Below are positions 43,350-51,840 of a stretch of DNA of 64,000 nt, in pieces. Under the pieces are notes generated by a model. It was given only the letters and a program-made list of their open reading frames with translations. It searched no databases and was not told the origin of the DNA. The stretch is from Aeromicrobium piscarium. Its GTDB lineage: Bacteria > Actinomycetota > Actinomycetes > Propionibacteriales > Nocardioidaceae. Location: assembly GCF_007421815.1 (NCBI RefSeq), contig NZ_VLNT01000008.1, positions 46,954 through 110,953 of the forward strand, in the 5' to 3' direction. Made by a program: the position numbers and the translations under genes. Numbering within the stretch: the first letter of the stretch is position 1; each line of letters starts with the position of its first letter.

Positions 43350-44852
43350 TCAGTAGCCGAGGAAGCGGTCGGTGCGGATACGGCGTACCCGTCCGCGCAG
43401 TTCCCGACGCACCGCGTCGACGGAGGCCGGTGATCCCGAGACGTAGACGACCCGCTCCGCGAGATCGGGCACCAGGGCGACCAGCTCGTCCCATCCCGGC
43501 AGGTCCCCGCTGACCACGTGCGACTCCAGACCCAGCGCGGCGATCTCCTCGGCATAGGGCTGCACCTCACCCGCACGCACGTGATGGACCAGCCGCATAT
43601 CGCGTTCCGATCCGTCGGCCCGTAGCTGACTCATGAACGGCGTGACCCCGATGCCACTGGCGATCAGCAACACTCCCTCGCCCGGATCGCGAGGCAGCAG
43701 GAAGTCGCCGCTCACCCCGGTGGCGGCGAGGCGCGTCCCCGCCGGCAGCGCCGCCAAGGTCTTCTTGAAACTCGAGGCGTCCTCCGGTTCTCGTATCGCG
43801 ACGCAGACCTCGGGCCCTGGGGGCGAGGCAATGCTCAACGCCCTCCGCGCTCCGCGCGAGTCCGCGCGACCGTGCGGCACATGCAGCTCCAGGTACTGGC
43901 CCGGGGTGAAACGCACGGGCCGGTCGGCATCGAAGCGATACTCGTAGACGCCGCTGCCGAGAGGACGGCGCTCACGCAGGGTGAGGCCGACGCGGCCGCG
44001 TTGACCGAGCGCGAAGGCCGCCAGCCCGGTCACCACGAGGGTCAGCTCGTAGGTGCTCTCGAAAGGGCCGACGGAGATGGTCGACCCGAAGGCGGCGAAG
44101 GACCACATCGGATAGGAGAAGACGACACCGGCCACCGCTGCCATCGCCCACTGCTGCGCGCGACGAGGCGGCAGCGTCAGCGGCTCGCTCAGCATGAAAC
44201 CGGCGAAGAAGACCAGCGGGTAAGCCGAGAACGCCTGCCGTACCGCGGTACCGAGATCCGTGCCGAAGGCCGTCAGGCCCCACACCGTCAACGGCGCGGC
44301 CACGAGCACGAAGATCAGACCGATGTCCAGCCGGCCGGTGCGATAGAGCACCAGCAGCGCGCCGACGACGGCGACGGGCAGCAGGATCTCGCTCGCGGCC
44401 CACCACGTCGTATAGGGGATGGTGCCGATCCCGGTCGCCCAGGCGAGCAGCATCGCCAGCACCACGCCCGCGGCGGCCGGGTTGACGACGTGTCGGCGAC
44501 GCACCGCGATGAGGTACTTCGAGGCCTGTGCCAGTACCGCGATCAGCGCGAGCCACCCGAGCGTGGCCGGCTCAGTGCTGGGCCAGTACAGGAACCACAG
44601 CAGCAAGGCCGTGATGATCGCGGAGTCGGCGTGCGGCGCGGCACCGGCCAGGCGGCCGATCGCCTCATTGGCGACCACCGAGGACGCGACGAGCACGACG
44701 AGGGTCAGCAGCATCGCCGACAGGCCGAAGATCCCCGGGTCGAGCCAGCCGGCGGCCGCCGCGACCAGAGCCCAGGCGGCGAGGATGCCCAGGACGCCGA
44801 TCATCAATCGGTACATCGTGAAGCGGCCGAGCAGGCGTTCGAGTGCGGTCAT
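43350..44852 (-). CDS. RnfD/NqrB-like membrane domain fused to an FAD/NAD(P) reductase
   Basis: The 500-residue protein starts with about ten helices (residues 10-290) that include HVVNPAAAGVV, the RnfD/NqrB pattern. It ends with a ferredoxin-NADP reductase domain: FTPGQYLELHVPHG (FAD-binding), GVLLIASGIGVTPFMSQLRA (NAD(P)-binding) and the FNR-type end YVSGSPASVDAV. It should carry electrons between NAD(P)H and flavins across the membrane. It is in an operon with ApbE and an FMN-binding lipoprotein and overlaps apbE by four bases, which supports flavin-mediated extracytoplasmic electron transfer. Confidence 0.8.
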   Translation of the reverse strand: MTALERLLGRFTMYRLMIGVLGILAAWALVAAAAGWLDPGIFGLSAMLLTLVVLVASSVVANEAIGRLAGAAPHADSAIITALLLWFLYWPSTEPATLGWLALIAVLAQASKYLIAVRRRHVVNPAAAGVVLAMLLAWATGIGTIPYTTWWAASEILLPVAVVGALLVLYRTGRLDIGLIFVLVAAPLTVWGLTAFGTDLGTAVRQAFSAYPLVFFAGFMLSEPLTLPPRRAQQWAMAAVAGVVFSYPMWSFAAFGSTISVGPFESTYELTLVVTGLAAFALGQRGRVGLTLRERRPLGSGVYEYRFDADRPVRFTPGQYLELHVPHGRADSRGARRALSIASPPGPEVCVAIREPEDASSFKKTLAALPAGTRLAATGVSGDFLLPRDPGEGVLLIASGIGVTPFMSQLRADGSERDMRLVHHVRAGEVQPYAEEIAALGLESHVVSGDLPGWDELVALVPDLAERVVYVSGSPASVDAVRRELRGRVRRIRTDRFLGY

Positions 44853-45682
44853 CGAAAGATCTCCCCGGGCAGTCCGGCGGCACGGATGCGCTGGGATCGG
44901 TCGATCACCGCGCACCCCACGCCCGGGAACTCCTCGACGACGCGTTCGGGAGCCGCGAAGAAGAGAGCGGTCGCGAGGCCGTCGGCCAGCGCTGCGGAGG
45001 GCGCAACCGCCCAGGTGGCGACGATCCCGGACTCGGGCCGGCCGGTGCGGGCGTCGAGGACATGGTGCAGATCCTCGCCCCAGGCTCGACGATTGGTGGC
45101 CGAGGCGGCGACCCCGTGCCCCGGCGGCAGCTCGATGATGCCGACGGCTCGGGACGGGTCGGCCGGGTGCTCCATCGCTACGCGCAACGGACCCGGGCCG
45201 CGGTGCACGATGTCACCGCTCGCGTCGACCGTCACGGGCGCTCCGATGAGATCGGCGACGAGATCGGCCAGATACCCCTTGCCGACGGCGCCGATATCGA
45301 GGACGACCGGCTGTCCGGTCTCCACCGTCGATCCGTCGCGACTCGCCTCCGGCCAGCGGAACGCGGGAATCGCCTCACCGCTCGCCGTCAGCGTGTAGTC
45401 GGCGTCGTAGCCGAGCCGCTCCAGGCTCGCGCCGACCGCAGGACTGACCGCCCCCTCGGTGAGCGCGTAGAGCCGGTCGTAGAGGTCGAGGATGGCGGGT
45501 GCGTGCTCCCCCAGGTCGGCGCGACCGTCCGAACGGAGCCTGGCCGCCTGGGAGTCCTCGCGAAATCGCGACCAGGTGCGGTCGAAGTCGTCGACGAGGG
45601 CCGATACCGCGGCTCGATCGATATCGGCAGCCGCGTCGACCCGCCACCGGGTGCCGATCGCGTCGAAGGCCCAGGTGTGCAC
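44849..45682 (-). CDS. apbE: ApbE-type FAD:protein FMN transferase
   Basis: The 277-residue protein has the ApbE signatures SPAVGASLERLGY, LDIGAVGKGYLADLVAD and ALADGLATALF. It transfers FMN from FAD to a Thr or Ser of target proteins such as NqrB/C, RnfD/G and FMN-binding domains, consistent with its neighbours. GTG 45682 lies three bases after the lipoprotein gene and the stop overlaps the next gene. The three genes together look like a self-contained flavinylation system. Confidence 0.92.
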   Translation of the reverse strand: MHTWAFDAIGTRWRVDAAADIDRAAVSALVDDFDRTWSRFREDSQAARLRSDGRADLGEHAPAILDLYDRLYALTEGAVSPAVGASLERLGYDADYTLTASGEAIPAFRWPEASRDGSTVETGQPVVLDIGAVGKGYLADLVADLIGAPVTVDASGDIVHRGPGPLRVAMEHPADPSRAVGIIELPPGHGVAASATNRRAWGEDLHHVLDARTGRPESGIVATWAVAPSAALADGLATALFFAAPERVVEEFPGVGCAVIDRSQRIRAAGLPGEIFR

Positions 45683-45685
45683 CGG

Positions 45686-46132
45686 TCAGGCCCGGGCGTC
45701 GTCGGTGATCTGCGCGATCGCGTCGTTGAAGCCGCCGCTGGTGAGCGATGACCCGGAGACCTTGGAGACGTCGAGCTCGGTGATCTTCTTGCCCACGACC
45801 TCGGCGTCGATGCCGCTCTCGAACTTGCCCTGGAACTGCTCGGAGTTGCCGCCCTCGGCGTTGCCGTCGACATCGAGGTCCGTGATGGTGCCATCGGCCT
45901 CGAGGGTCAGGTCCACGTCGACCGACTGCGTACCGCCCGGGGTCTGATAGCTGCCGGTGGCCTCGTAGTCGCCCGGGGTGAAGCTGCCGGACTCGGCGCC
46001 ATCGGCGCTGTCGGCGGGTGACGAGGGGGCCGTGGTGGGCTCGACGCGCTCCGCTTCGGAGCCGCAGGCGGCGGTGAAGAGGGCAGCGGATGCCGCCGCG
46101 GTGAGGACGGCTGTTCGGGCGGTGCGGCGCAT
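45686..46132 (-). CDS. FMN-binding domain lipoprotein
   Basis: The 148-residue protein has a signal peptide and lipobox (ALFTAACGS), then a linker rich in Ser/Ala/Glu. An FMN-binding domain follows that ends with SGSSLTSGGFNDAIAQI; the Thr there is the probable flavinylation site. It is exported and anchored on the cell surface. ATG 46132 is preceded by GAGGAGTCACC. As first gene of the operon with ApbE and the membrane reductase, it should accept electrons outside the cell. Confidence 0.85.
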   Translation of the reverse strand: MRRTARTAVLTAAASAALFTAACGSEAERVEPTTAPSSPADSADGAESGSFTPGDYEATGSYQTPGGTQSVDVDLTLEADGTITDLDVDGNAEGGNSEQFQGKFESGIDAEVVGKKITELDVSKVSGSSLTSGGFNDAIAQITDDARA

Positions 46133-46253
46133 GGTGACTCCTCGTGAGACTGATTGCGTCGTCAATCAGAACGGTAGGCAGGCCCCTCAAGACGCCGCTG
46201 GTGATCTGCTGAGCTTTCGCTGTGAGGACCGACGGCGCGGCAGCATCGGAGGG

Positions 46254-46303
46254 GCGGTGACCTACGCACCCCTCGAGGTCGGCGAGCGGTGCGTATCCAC
46301 CGG
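46254..46303. repeat. Inverted repeat, GCGGTGACCTACGCACC sub-family (imperfect)
   Basis: The forward unit GCGGTGACCTACGCACCCCTC (46254-46273) faces an imperfect mirror at 46288-46303 (GGTGCGTATCCACCG). Same sub-family as 7513 and 28081. It lies in the 262-base gap that separates the flavin operon and the VIT gene, about 25 bases before the large palindrome. Confidence 0.7.
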
Positions 46304-46327
46304 CGACGTCCCTCGGGCCCGCTGCTC

Positions 46328-46381
46328 ACGGAGGATGTGCTGTCGAGGTTGCTATAGCGACCTCGACAGCACATCCTCCGT
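46328..46381. repeat. 54-bp near-perfect palindrome abutting the VIT promoter
   Basis: The 54 bases are a palindrome with a single T-G mismatch pair; the arm begins ACGGAGGATGTGCTGTCGAG and the centre reads GGTTGCTATAGCGACC. The centre resembles GGTCGCCATGGCAACC at 2405 and 22026. It ends two bases before TAGGCT, the -10 of the VIT gene, so it covers the -35 region. It could form a cruciform, an operator or a terminator for the flavin operon. Confidence 0.88.
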
Positions 46382-46394
46382 CTAGGCTTTCGGC

Positions 46395-47108
46395 ATGAGC
46401 GCGACGCACCCGGGCGAGCCCCACGACTCCGGCCGACGCGCACAGCGACTCAACTGGCTGAGGGCGGGAGTCCTCGGCGCCAACGACGGCATCGTCTCCG
46501 TGGCTGCCGTGGTGGTCGGCGTGGCGAGCGCCACCACCGGCACGGGGGCGATCGTCACGGCGGGAACCGCGGCCGTCGTCGGCGGTGCCCTGTCGATGGC
46601 CCTCGGCGAGTACGTCTCCGTCAGCAGTCAGCGCGACAGCGAGCGCGCCATGATCGTCAAGGAGACATCGGAGCTGGCCGACTTCCCCGACGAGGAGCTC
46701 GACGAGCTGACCGAGCTCCTGTCCCGCCGAGGCTTGCAGCCCCAGACCGCCGCGCAGGTCGCCCGCGAGCTGACGGAGCACGATGCGCTCGAGGCGCATC
46801 TGGCCGTGGAGCTCGGCATCGACGCCGACGACCTGGTCAACCCCTGGCACGCGGCGATCTCCTCGGCGATCGCCTTCACCCTCGGCGCGGCGCTGCCGAT
46901 GGCGGCCATCGTGCTGCCGCCCGAGCCCTGGCGCGTCCCGGCGACTTTCATCGCCGTGCTGATCGCCCTCGCGCTGACGGGAGTCACCAGCGCGACGATC
47001 GGCGGGGCACCGCGTGCGCGAGCCGCGCTGCGACTGGTCATCGGCGGTGCGCTCGCGCTGACGGCCACGTCGCTGATCGGCAACCTCCTGGGCACCACCG
47101 TCGGCTGA
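46395..47108 (+). CDS. VIT1/CCC1-family metal (Fe/Mn) transporter
   Basis: The 237-residue membrane protein has VIT1/CCC1 features: NWLRAGVLGANDGIVSVAAV, VVGGALSMALGEYVSVSSQR, a charged metal-binding loop (DEELDELTELL), and four to five helices. It probably exports or sequesters iron or manganese. TAGGCT-TTCGGC-ATG is a leaderless start. The 54-bp palindrome lies immediately upstream and may control it. Next genes include fprA with an iron-box-like site, so iron physiology links this region. Confidence 0.9.
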   Translation: MSATHPGEPHDSGRRAQRLNWLRAGVLGANDGIVSVAAVVVGVASATTGTGAIVTAGTAAVVGGALSMALGEYVSVSSQRDSERAMIVKETSELADFPDEELDELTELLSRRGLQPQTAAQVARELTEHDALEAHLAVELGIDADDLVNPWHAAISSAIAFTLGAALPMAAIVLPPEPWRVPATFIAVLIALALTGVTSATIGGAPRARAALRLVIGGALALTATSLIGNLLGTTVG

Positions 47109-47120
47109 GCTCCCGGAAAC

Positions 47121-47155
47121 CCGTTGAGCGTGGGGGCACCTCCCACACTCAACGA
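47121..47155. repeat. Inverted repeat, GTTGAGTGTG family
   Basis: CGTTGAGCGTGGGG (47123-47136) pairs with CTCCCACACTCAACG (47141-47155) with one mismatch. It follows the VIT stop by 12 bases and may terminate it. It is related to 11550-11618 (GTTGAGTGTG). Confidence 0.75.
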
Positions 47156-47245
47156 GGACGGGGAGGCGGTCACTCGGTGGGGAACGGCGAACGGCGGCGA
47201 CGGATTTCACATCGCGGACAGGTTCTGGAGGTTGTGGTCACCGCG

Positions 47246-47259
47246 TTAGGCTGGCCTAA
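47246..47259 (+). promoter_or_regulatory. DtxR/IdeR-like half-box before fprA
   Basis: TTAGG-CTGG-CCTAA has perfect 5-bp arms, and TTAGGCT...CCTAA matches 12 of 14 bases of the right part of the IdeR consensus. TAGGCT at 47247 may be the -10. It lies 40 bases before the fprA start. Control by iron is suggested but the left part of the box is missing. Confidence 0.45.
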
Positions 47260-47298
47260 GGCCCACTGGGCAGTTTTGTCGTGTATTCCAGGAGTGAC

Positions 47299-48660
47299 AT
47301 GAGCAGGAAGTTGCGGGTCGCCGTCGTCGGCGCCGGTCCGGCCGGCGTCTACGCCGCCGACATCCTCACCAAGAACGAGGACGTCGACGCGACGGTGGAC
47401 CTCATCGACCGCGATCCCACCCCCTTCGGCCTGATCCGCTACGGCGTCGCGCCGGACCACCCGCGGATCAAGGAAATCGTCAAGGCGCTCAAGCGCGTCA
47501 TGGCCAATCCCGATATCCGCTTCTTCGGCAATGTGGCCTTCGGCGACGACATCAAGCTGGAGGATCTGCGGCAGTTCTACGACGCCGTCGTCTTCGCGAC
47601 CGGCGCCCGCCGCGACCGCGAGCTCGACATCCCCGGCATCGACCTCGACGGCTCCTACGGTGCCGCGGACTTCGTCTACTGGTACGACGGCCACCCCGAT
47701 GTGGCGCGCGACTGGGACTTCCAGCCGCACGCCAAGGAGGTCGCGGTGCTCGGCGTCGGCAATGTCGGCCTCGACGTCAGCCGCATCCTGGCCAAGACGG
47801 CCGAGGAGCTGCTCGTCACCGAGATCCCCGAGAACGTCTACGAGGGCCTGAAGAAGAACGCCACCACCGATGTCCACGTGTTCGCGCGGCGCGGCCCGGC
47901 GCAGGTCAAGTTCACGCCGATGGAGCTGCGCGAGCTGAGCCACAGCCCGAATATCGATGTCATCGTGCACCCGGAGGGCTTCGAGTTCGACGAGGGCTCG
48001 ATGGAGGCGCTCAAGGCCGCCAAGAGCCAGAAACTCGTCGTCGACGTGCTGACCAAGTACCTGGCCACCGAGCCCAGCGGGGCGCCGCACCGCATCCACA
48101 TTCACTTCTGCCAGAGCCCCGTCGAGGTGCTCGGCGAGGATGGCAAGGTCGTGGGTCTGCGCACCGAGATCACCGAACTCGACGGCACCGGCAATGTCCG
48201 CGGCACGGGCGAGTTCAAGGACTGGCCGATCCAGGCGGTCTACCGGGCGATCGGGTACTACTCCGATGTGCTCGCGGGCCTGCCCTTCGACGCGGCGGCC
48301 GGCGTGGTACCCAATGACGGCGGCCACGCCATCGACCTCGACGGCTCCCCGATCCCCGGGGTCTACGTCACCGGGTGGATCAAGCGCGGGCCGGTGGGCC
48401 TCATCGGACACACCAAGTCCGATGCGGCGCAGACCATCGGCATGCTGGTCGACGATATCGACGCCCTCGAGGCTCCCGAGCACGCCGAGCCCGAGGCCTT
48501 CGACCGCTACCTCGACTCGCGCGGTCTGGAGTACACGACGTGGGAGGGCTGGGAGAAGCTCGACGCCCACGAGCTCGGACTCGGCGAGGCGCACGAGACC
48601 GAGCGCGAGCGCGTCAAGGTCGTGCCCCGCGAGGACATGGTCCGCATCGCCCGCGCCTGA
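47299..48660 (+). CDS. fprA: NADPH-ferredoxin reductase FprA
   Basis: The 453-residue protein is the mitochondrial adrenodoxin-reductase type: VVGAGPAGVYAADIL (FAD), VAVLGVGNVGLDVSRIL (NADPH), and GWIKRGPVGLIGHTKSDA near the end. It transfers electrons from NADPH to ferredoxins. ATG 47299, preceded by AGGAGTG, was chosen; an in-frame upstream start at 47281 lacks this site. The IdeR-like motif before it suggests iron-responsive expression. A stem-loop terminator follows. Confidence 0.95.
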   Translation: MSRKLRVAVVGAGPAGVYAADILTKNEDVDATVDLIDRDPTPFGLIRYGVAPDHPRIKEIVKALKRVMANPDIRFFGNVAFGDDIKLEDLRQFYDAVVFATGARRDRELDIPGIDLDGSYGAADFVYWYDGHPDVARDWDFQPHAKEVAVLGVGNVGLDVSRILAKTAEELLVTEIPENVYEGLKKNATTDVHVFARRGPAQVKFTPMELRELSHSPNIDVIVHPEGFEFDEGSMEALKAAKSQKLVVDVLTKYLATEPSGAPHRIHIHFCQSPVEVLGEDGKVVGLRTEITELDGTGNVRGTGEFKDWPIQAVYRAIGYYSDVLAGLPFDAAAGVVPNDGGHAIDLDGSPIPGVYVTGWIKRGPVGLIGHTKSDAAQTIGMLVDDIDALEAPEHAEPEAFDRYLDSRGLEYTTWEGWEKLDAHELGLGEAHETERERVKVVPREDMVRIARA

Positions 48661-48676
48661 CCGTCGCGCACACGCA

Positions 48677-48708
48677 ACGGCCCGCCTCCCCTCCGGGAGG
48701 TGGGCCGT
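48677..48708 (+). terminator. Stem-loop terminator after fprA
   Basis: ACGGCCCGCCTCCC (48677-48690) pairs with GGGAGGTGGGCCGT (48695-48708) with one mismatch and a 4-base loop, followed by TCTGTGT. It lies 16 bases after the fprA stop and is the most classical intrinsic terminator in the window. Confidence 0.85.
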
Positions 48709-48728
48709 TCTGTGTCCTGTCCCCGCGC

Positions 48729-48815
48729 CGTCGGCGGTAGACCATCAACGTTATCGAGGCTCGATTCGGTTGATGACCTACCGCCGACGAATGGGAAGGG
48801 TTGATGGCCTACCGC
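48729..48815. repeat. Inverted repeat, GCGGTAGACCATCAACC sub-family
   Basis: The unit at 48729-48749 (CGTCGGCGGTAGACCATCAAC) pairs with 48769-48789 at 19 of 21 positions, and a third inverted unit (GCGGTAGGCCATCAACC) lies at about 48799-48815. It is the same sub-family as 10617 and 6. It separates convergent fprA and transketolase genes. Confidence 0.83.
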
Positions 48816-48851
48816 CACCGAGGTGAGCGCCGGGACCGAGGCGGGGACGCG

Positions 48852-50858
48852 TCAGCCGCGGAGGGCAGCGACCACGTTCGCGACGGTCAGCCCGACCTCG
48901 GCCTGCACATCCTCGGCATCGCCGGAGGCGCCGAAGCGGTCCACCGTGACGAATCCGGCGCCGCGGCCCACCACCTCGGCCCAGCCGAAGGACGACGCCG
49001 CCTCCACGACCACCGCGCGGATGCCCGGAGGGAGGAGGGCATCGCGCTCGGCGGCCGGACGCGCCAGGAACCACTCCCGGCACGGCATCGACACCACGCG
49101 CACGGCGATCTCGTCCGCGATCGAGCGGGCCGCCTCCACCGCGAGCGCCACCTCGCTGCCGGTCGCCACGACGACCACCTCGGGCTCGGCCTCCGGCTCG
49201 AGGACGGCGTAGGCACCGGCGCGGACCCCGGCCTCCACCACGACATCGTCGGCGTCCAGCACCGGCACGTTCTGACGCGCCAGGACCAGGCCCATCGGCC
49301 TCGTCCGGCGCTCGGCGGCCAGGCGCCAGGCGACCGCGGTCTCCTTGGCATCGGCCGGGCGCACGACATCGAGCCCCGGCATCGCCCGCAAGGACGCGAG
49401 GTGCTCGATCGGCTGATGGGTCGGCCCGTCAGCCCCGAGGGCGACGGAGTCGTGGGTCCAGACATAGGTCACCGGCAACCCCATGAGCGCCGCCAGGCGG
49501 ATCGCGCCGCGCATGTAGTCGCTGAACACCAAAAAGGTGCCGACATAGGGCAGCGAGCCGCCCGCGAGGGCGATGCCGTTCGCGATCGCGGCCATCGCGT
49601 GCTCGCGGACGCCGAAGTGCACGATGCGGCCGTCACGGCTCTCGGGGAGGAACGACGCCTCGCCGGGGATCGTGGTCTTGTTGCTGTCGCCGAGATCGGC
49701 CGAGCCACCCCACAGCTGCGGCAGTTGCGGGGCCAGGGCGGCGAGGCAGGCACCGGACGCGGAACGCGTCGCCACGGACGTCCCGGCCTCGAAGGCCGGC
49801 AGCTCGACGGTCCCCGGGGCGCCGACAACCCGGTCCCACTCACCCGCCCGCTCGGGCTCACGCTCACGCCAGCGCGCGTCGAGCTCGTCCCAGGCGCGAT
49901 GCATCCGCGCCCCCTCCTCGCGGCGGTCGGCCCGCGCGCGGACCTCGTCGCTCACCACGAAGGTGGCCGCGGGATCGAGGCCGAGGGCGGTCTTGGTAGC
50001 GGCGGCCTCGTCGCCTCCGAGGGGTGAGCCATGGGCTCCGGGCGTGTTGATGGCGTTCGGCGCCGGCCAGGCGATCTGCGATCGCAACACGATGATGGAG
50101 GGCCGCGCCGTCTCATCGCGCGCCGCGGTCATGGCCGCGTCCAGCGCGGCGACGTCGATATCGCCGTCCTCGGCGAGGCCGACGTGCTGGACGTGCCAGC
50201 CCTGGGCCTCGAAGCGCGCGGCGATGTCCTCACCGGTGGTCAGCGAGGTCTCGCCCTCGATCTGGATGCGGTTGTCGTCGAAGACGACGTTCAGCGCGCC
50301 CAGCTCATGGCGTCCGGCGAGCGCTCCGGCCTCATAGGAGATGCCCTCCTGCAGATCACCGTCACTGCACAGCACCCAGACGGCACGATCGAAGGGAGAC
50401 TCTCCCGCCGGCGCCTCCGGGTCGAAGAGGGCCCGCTGCCGGGCGAAGCCCATGGCCATCCCGACGGAGGAGGCGAGACCCTGTCCGAGCGGCCCGGTGG
50501 TCATCTCGACGCCCACCGTATGCCCGTACTCGGGATGCCCGGCCGTCCGGCTGCCGATCCTGCGGAAGCTGCGCAGGTCGTCGAGGGTCAGGTCGTAACC
50601 GCTCAGGTACAGCTGCACGTACTGCAGGATGCTCGCGTGTCCGCAGGACAACACGAAGCGGTCCCGTCCGGCCCACTGCGGGTCGGCCGGGTCGTGGCGT
50701 AGGTGCCGTCCGTACAGCAGCTGCGCCACCGGGGTGAGCGCCAGCGCGGTGCCCGGGTGGCCGGAGCCGGCCCGTTCGACGGCGTCGATGCTCAGGCCGC
50801 GCGCGGTCGTGACGACCTCCGTGTCGAGCAGCGGCGAGGTCGTGGACGTGATGGTCAT
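48852..50858 (-). CDS. tkt: Transketolase, full length
   Basis: The 668-residue enzyme has the N-terminal AGSGHPGTALALTPVAQLL, the TPP motif CSDGDLQEGISYEAGALAG then NVVFDDN, the middle PYR domain with ADGPTHQPIEHLASLRAMPG, and the C-terminal domain. It transfers two-carbon units in the pentose phosphate pathway. ATG 50858 overlaps the preceding stop by four bases. Because the same operon carries the split transketolase genes, the cell has two transketolases of different architecture here. Confidence 0.95.
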   Translation of the reverse strand: MTITSTTSPLLDTEVVTTARGLSIDAVERAGSGHPGTALALTPVAQLLYGRHLRHDPADPQWAGRDRFVLSCGHASILQYVQLYLSGYDLTLDDLRSFRRIGSRTAGHPEYGHTVGVEMTTGPLGQGLASSVGMAMGFARQRALFDPEAPAGESPFDRAVWVLCSDGDLQEGISYEAGALAGRHELGALNVVFDDNRIQIEGETSLTTGEDIAARFEAQGWHVQHVGLAEDGDIDVAALDAAMTAARDETARPSIIVLRSQIAWPAPNAINTPGAHGSPLGGDEAAATKTALGLDPAATFVVSDEVRARADRREEGARMHRAWDELDARWREREPERAGEWDRVVGAPGTVELPAFEAGTSVATRSASGACLAALAPQLPQLWGGSADLGDSNKTTIPGEASFLPESRDGRIVHFGVREHAMAAIANGIALAGGSLPYVGTFLVFSDYMRGAIRLAALMGLPVTYVWTHDSVALGADGPTHQPIEHLASLRAMPGLDVVRPADAKETAVAWRLAAERRTRPMGLVLARQNVPVLDADDVVVEAGVRAGAYAVLEPEAEPEVVVVATGSEVALAVEAARSIADEIAVRVVSMPCREWFLARPAAERDALLPPGIRAVVVEAASSFGWAEVVGRGAGFVTVDRFGASGDAEDVQAEVGLTVANVVAALRG

Positions 50859-51835
50859 CGAGCGGTTCCTCCGAGGGGTGGTGTGGACAGCCACGCGGCG
50901 ATGCGCGCGGCGACGGCGTCGGGCGTCAGGCCGAAGGCCTCACGCATCTCGTCGCCGGTGGCGGACATGCCGAACACATCGGGGGTGCCGATGCGCTCGA
51001 CGTGAGCACCCTGGGGGCCGACGACGCCGCAGACGGCGTCCCCGAGCCCCCCGATGACGCTGTGGTTCTCGACGGTGACGACGAGCTCGCAGCCGGACGC
51101 CGCCGCACGGATCCCGTCCGCGTCGAGCGGCTTGAGCGACGGGAGGTGGACGACGCGCGCGCCGATCCCACGGCCGGCCAGGGCGTCGGCGGCATCGCGA
51201 CCGAGCGACGCGGTCGATCCCTCCGTCACGATCAGCGCCCGGCCACCATGGTCGGCGATCACCTCGTGTCCGCCCGGAGCGAACTCGGCGTCGGGGTCGT
51301 AGAGCTGCGCGACAGGGTGCCGGCCCACCCGGATGTAGACCGGGTGCTCGCGCTGACGCACCGCCCAGGCGATCGCGTTCGCGGTCTGGGCCGAGTCGGC
51401 GGGGGTCAGGACGAGGAGCTCGGGGATCGCGCGCGCCAGCGCGAGATCCTCCAGGCACTGGTGGGTGCCGCCGTCCGGCCCCATGTCGACGCCCGGGTGT
51501 GTGCCGATCACGACCACCGGCGCACCGGCATAGGCCGCTTGTCGCAGCTGGGTCCAGGGCAGTGCGAGCGCGAACATCGCCATCGACACGAACACCGGCC
51601 GGACGCCCGTGTACGAGAGTCCGGTGGCGACCCCCATCGCATTCTGCTCAGCCACGCCGAGCTGCACGAGGCGGTCCGGATGCGCGTCCTCGACGGGGCC
51701 CAAACGGGTCGACAGGCCGAGATCGCCATCGAGGACGACGACGTCCTCACCCGCCTCGATGAGCTCGACCAGGGTCGATCCGATCATCTCGCGTGGAGCC
51801 CGCAGGTCTCCGTATACATCGGTCTTCGCCGCCAT
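50855..51835 (-). CDS. Transketolase C-terminal subunit (split)
   Basis: The 326-residue protein contains the PYR-domain and C-terminal part only: DVVVLDGDLGLSTRLGPVED, GVAEQNAMGVATGLS (the catalytic Glu of the PYR domain), MGPDGGTHQCLEDLAL and TVENHSVIGGLGDAV. It pairs with the N-terminal subunit encoded just before. ATG 51835 has AAGGGT upstream; the ORF extends further upstream in frame but as antisense. Such split transketolases usually accompany PTS or dihydroxyacetone-like sugar loci. Confidence 0.92.
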   Translation of the reverse strand: MAAKTDVYGDLRAPREMIGSTLVELIEAGEDVVVLDGDLGLSTRLGPVEDAHPDRLVQLGVAEQNAMGVATGLSYTGVRPVFVSMAMFALALPWTQLRQAAYAGAPVVVIGTHPGVDMGPDGGTHQCLEDLALARAIPELLVLTPADSAQTANAIAWAVRQREHPVYIRVGRHPVAQLYDPDAEFAPGGHEVIADHGGRALIVTEGSTASLGRDAADALAGRGIGARVVHLPSLKPLDADGIRAAASGCELVVTVENHSVIGGLGDAVCGVVGPQGAHVERIGTPDVFGMSATGDEMREAFGLTPDAVAARIAAWLSTPPLGGTAR

Positions 51836-51840
51836 GTCGC

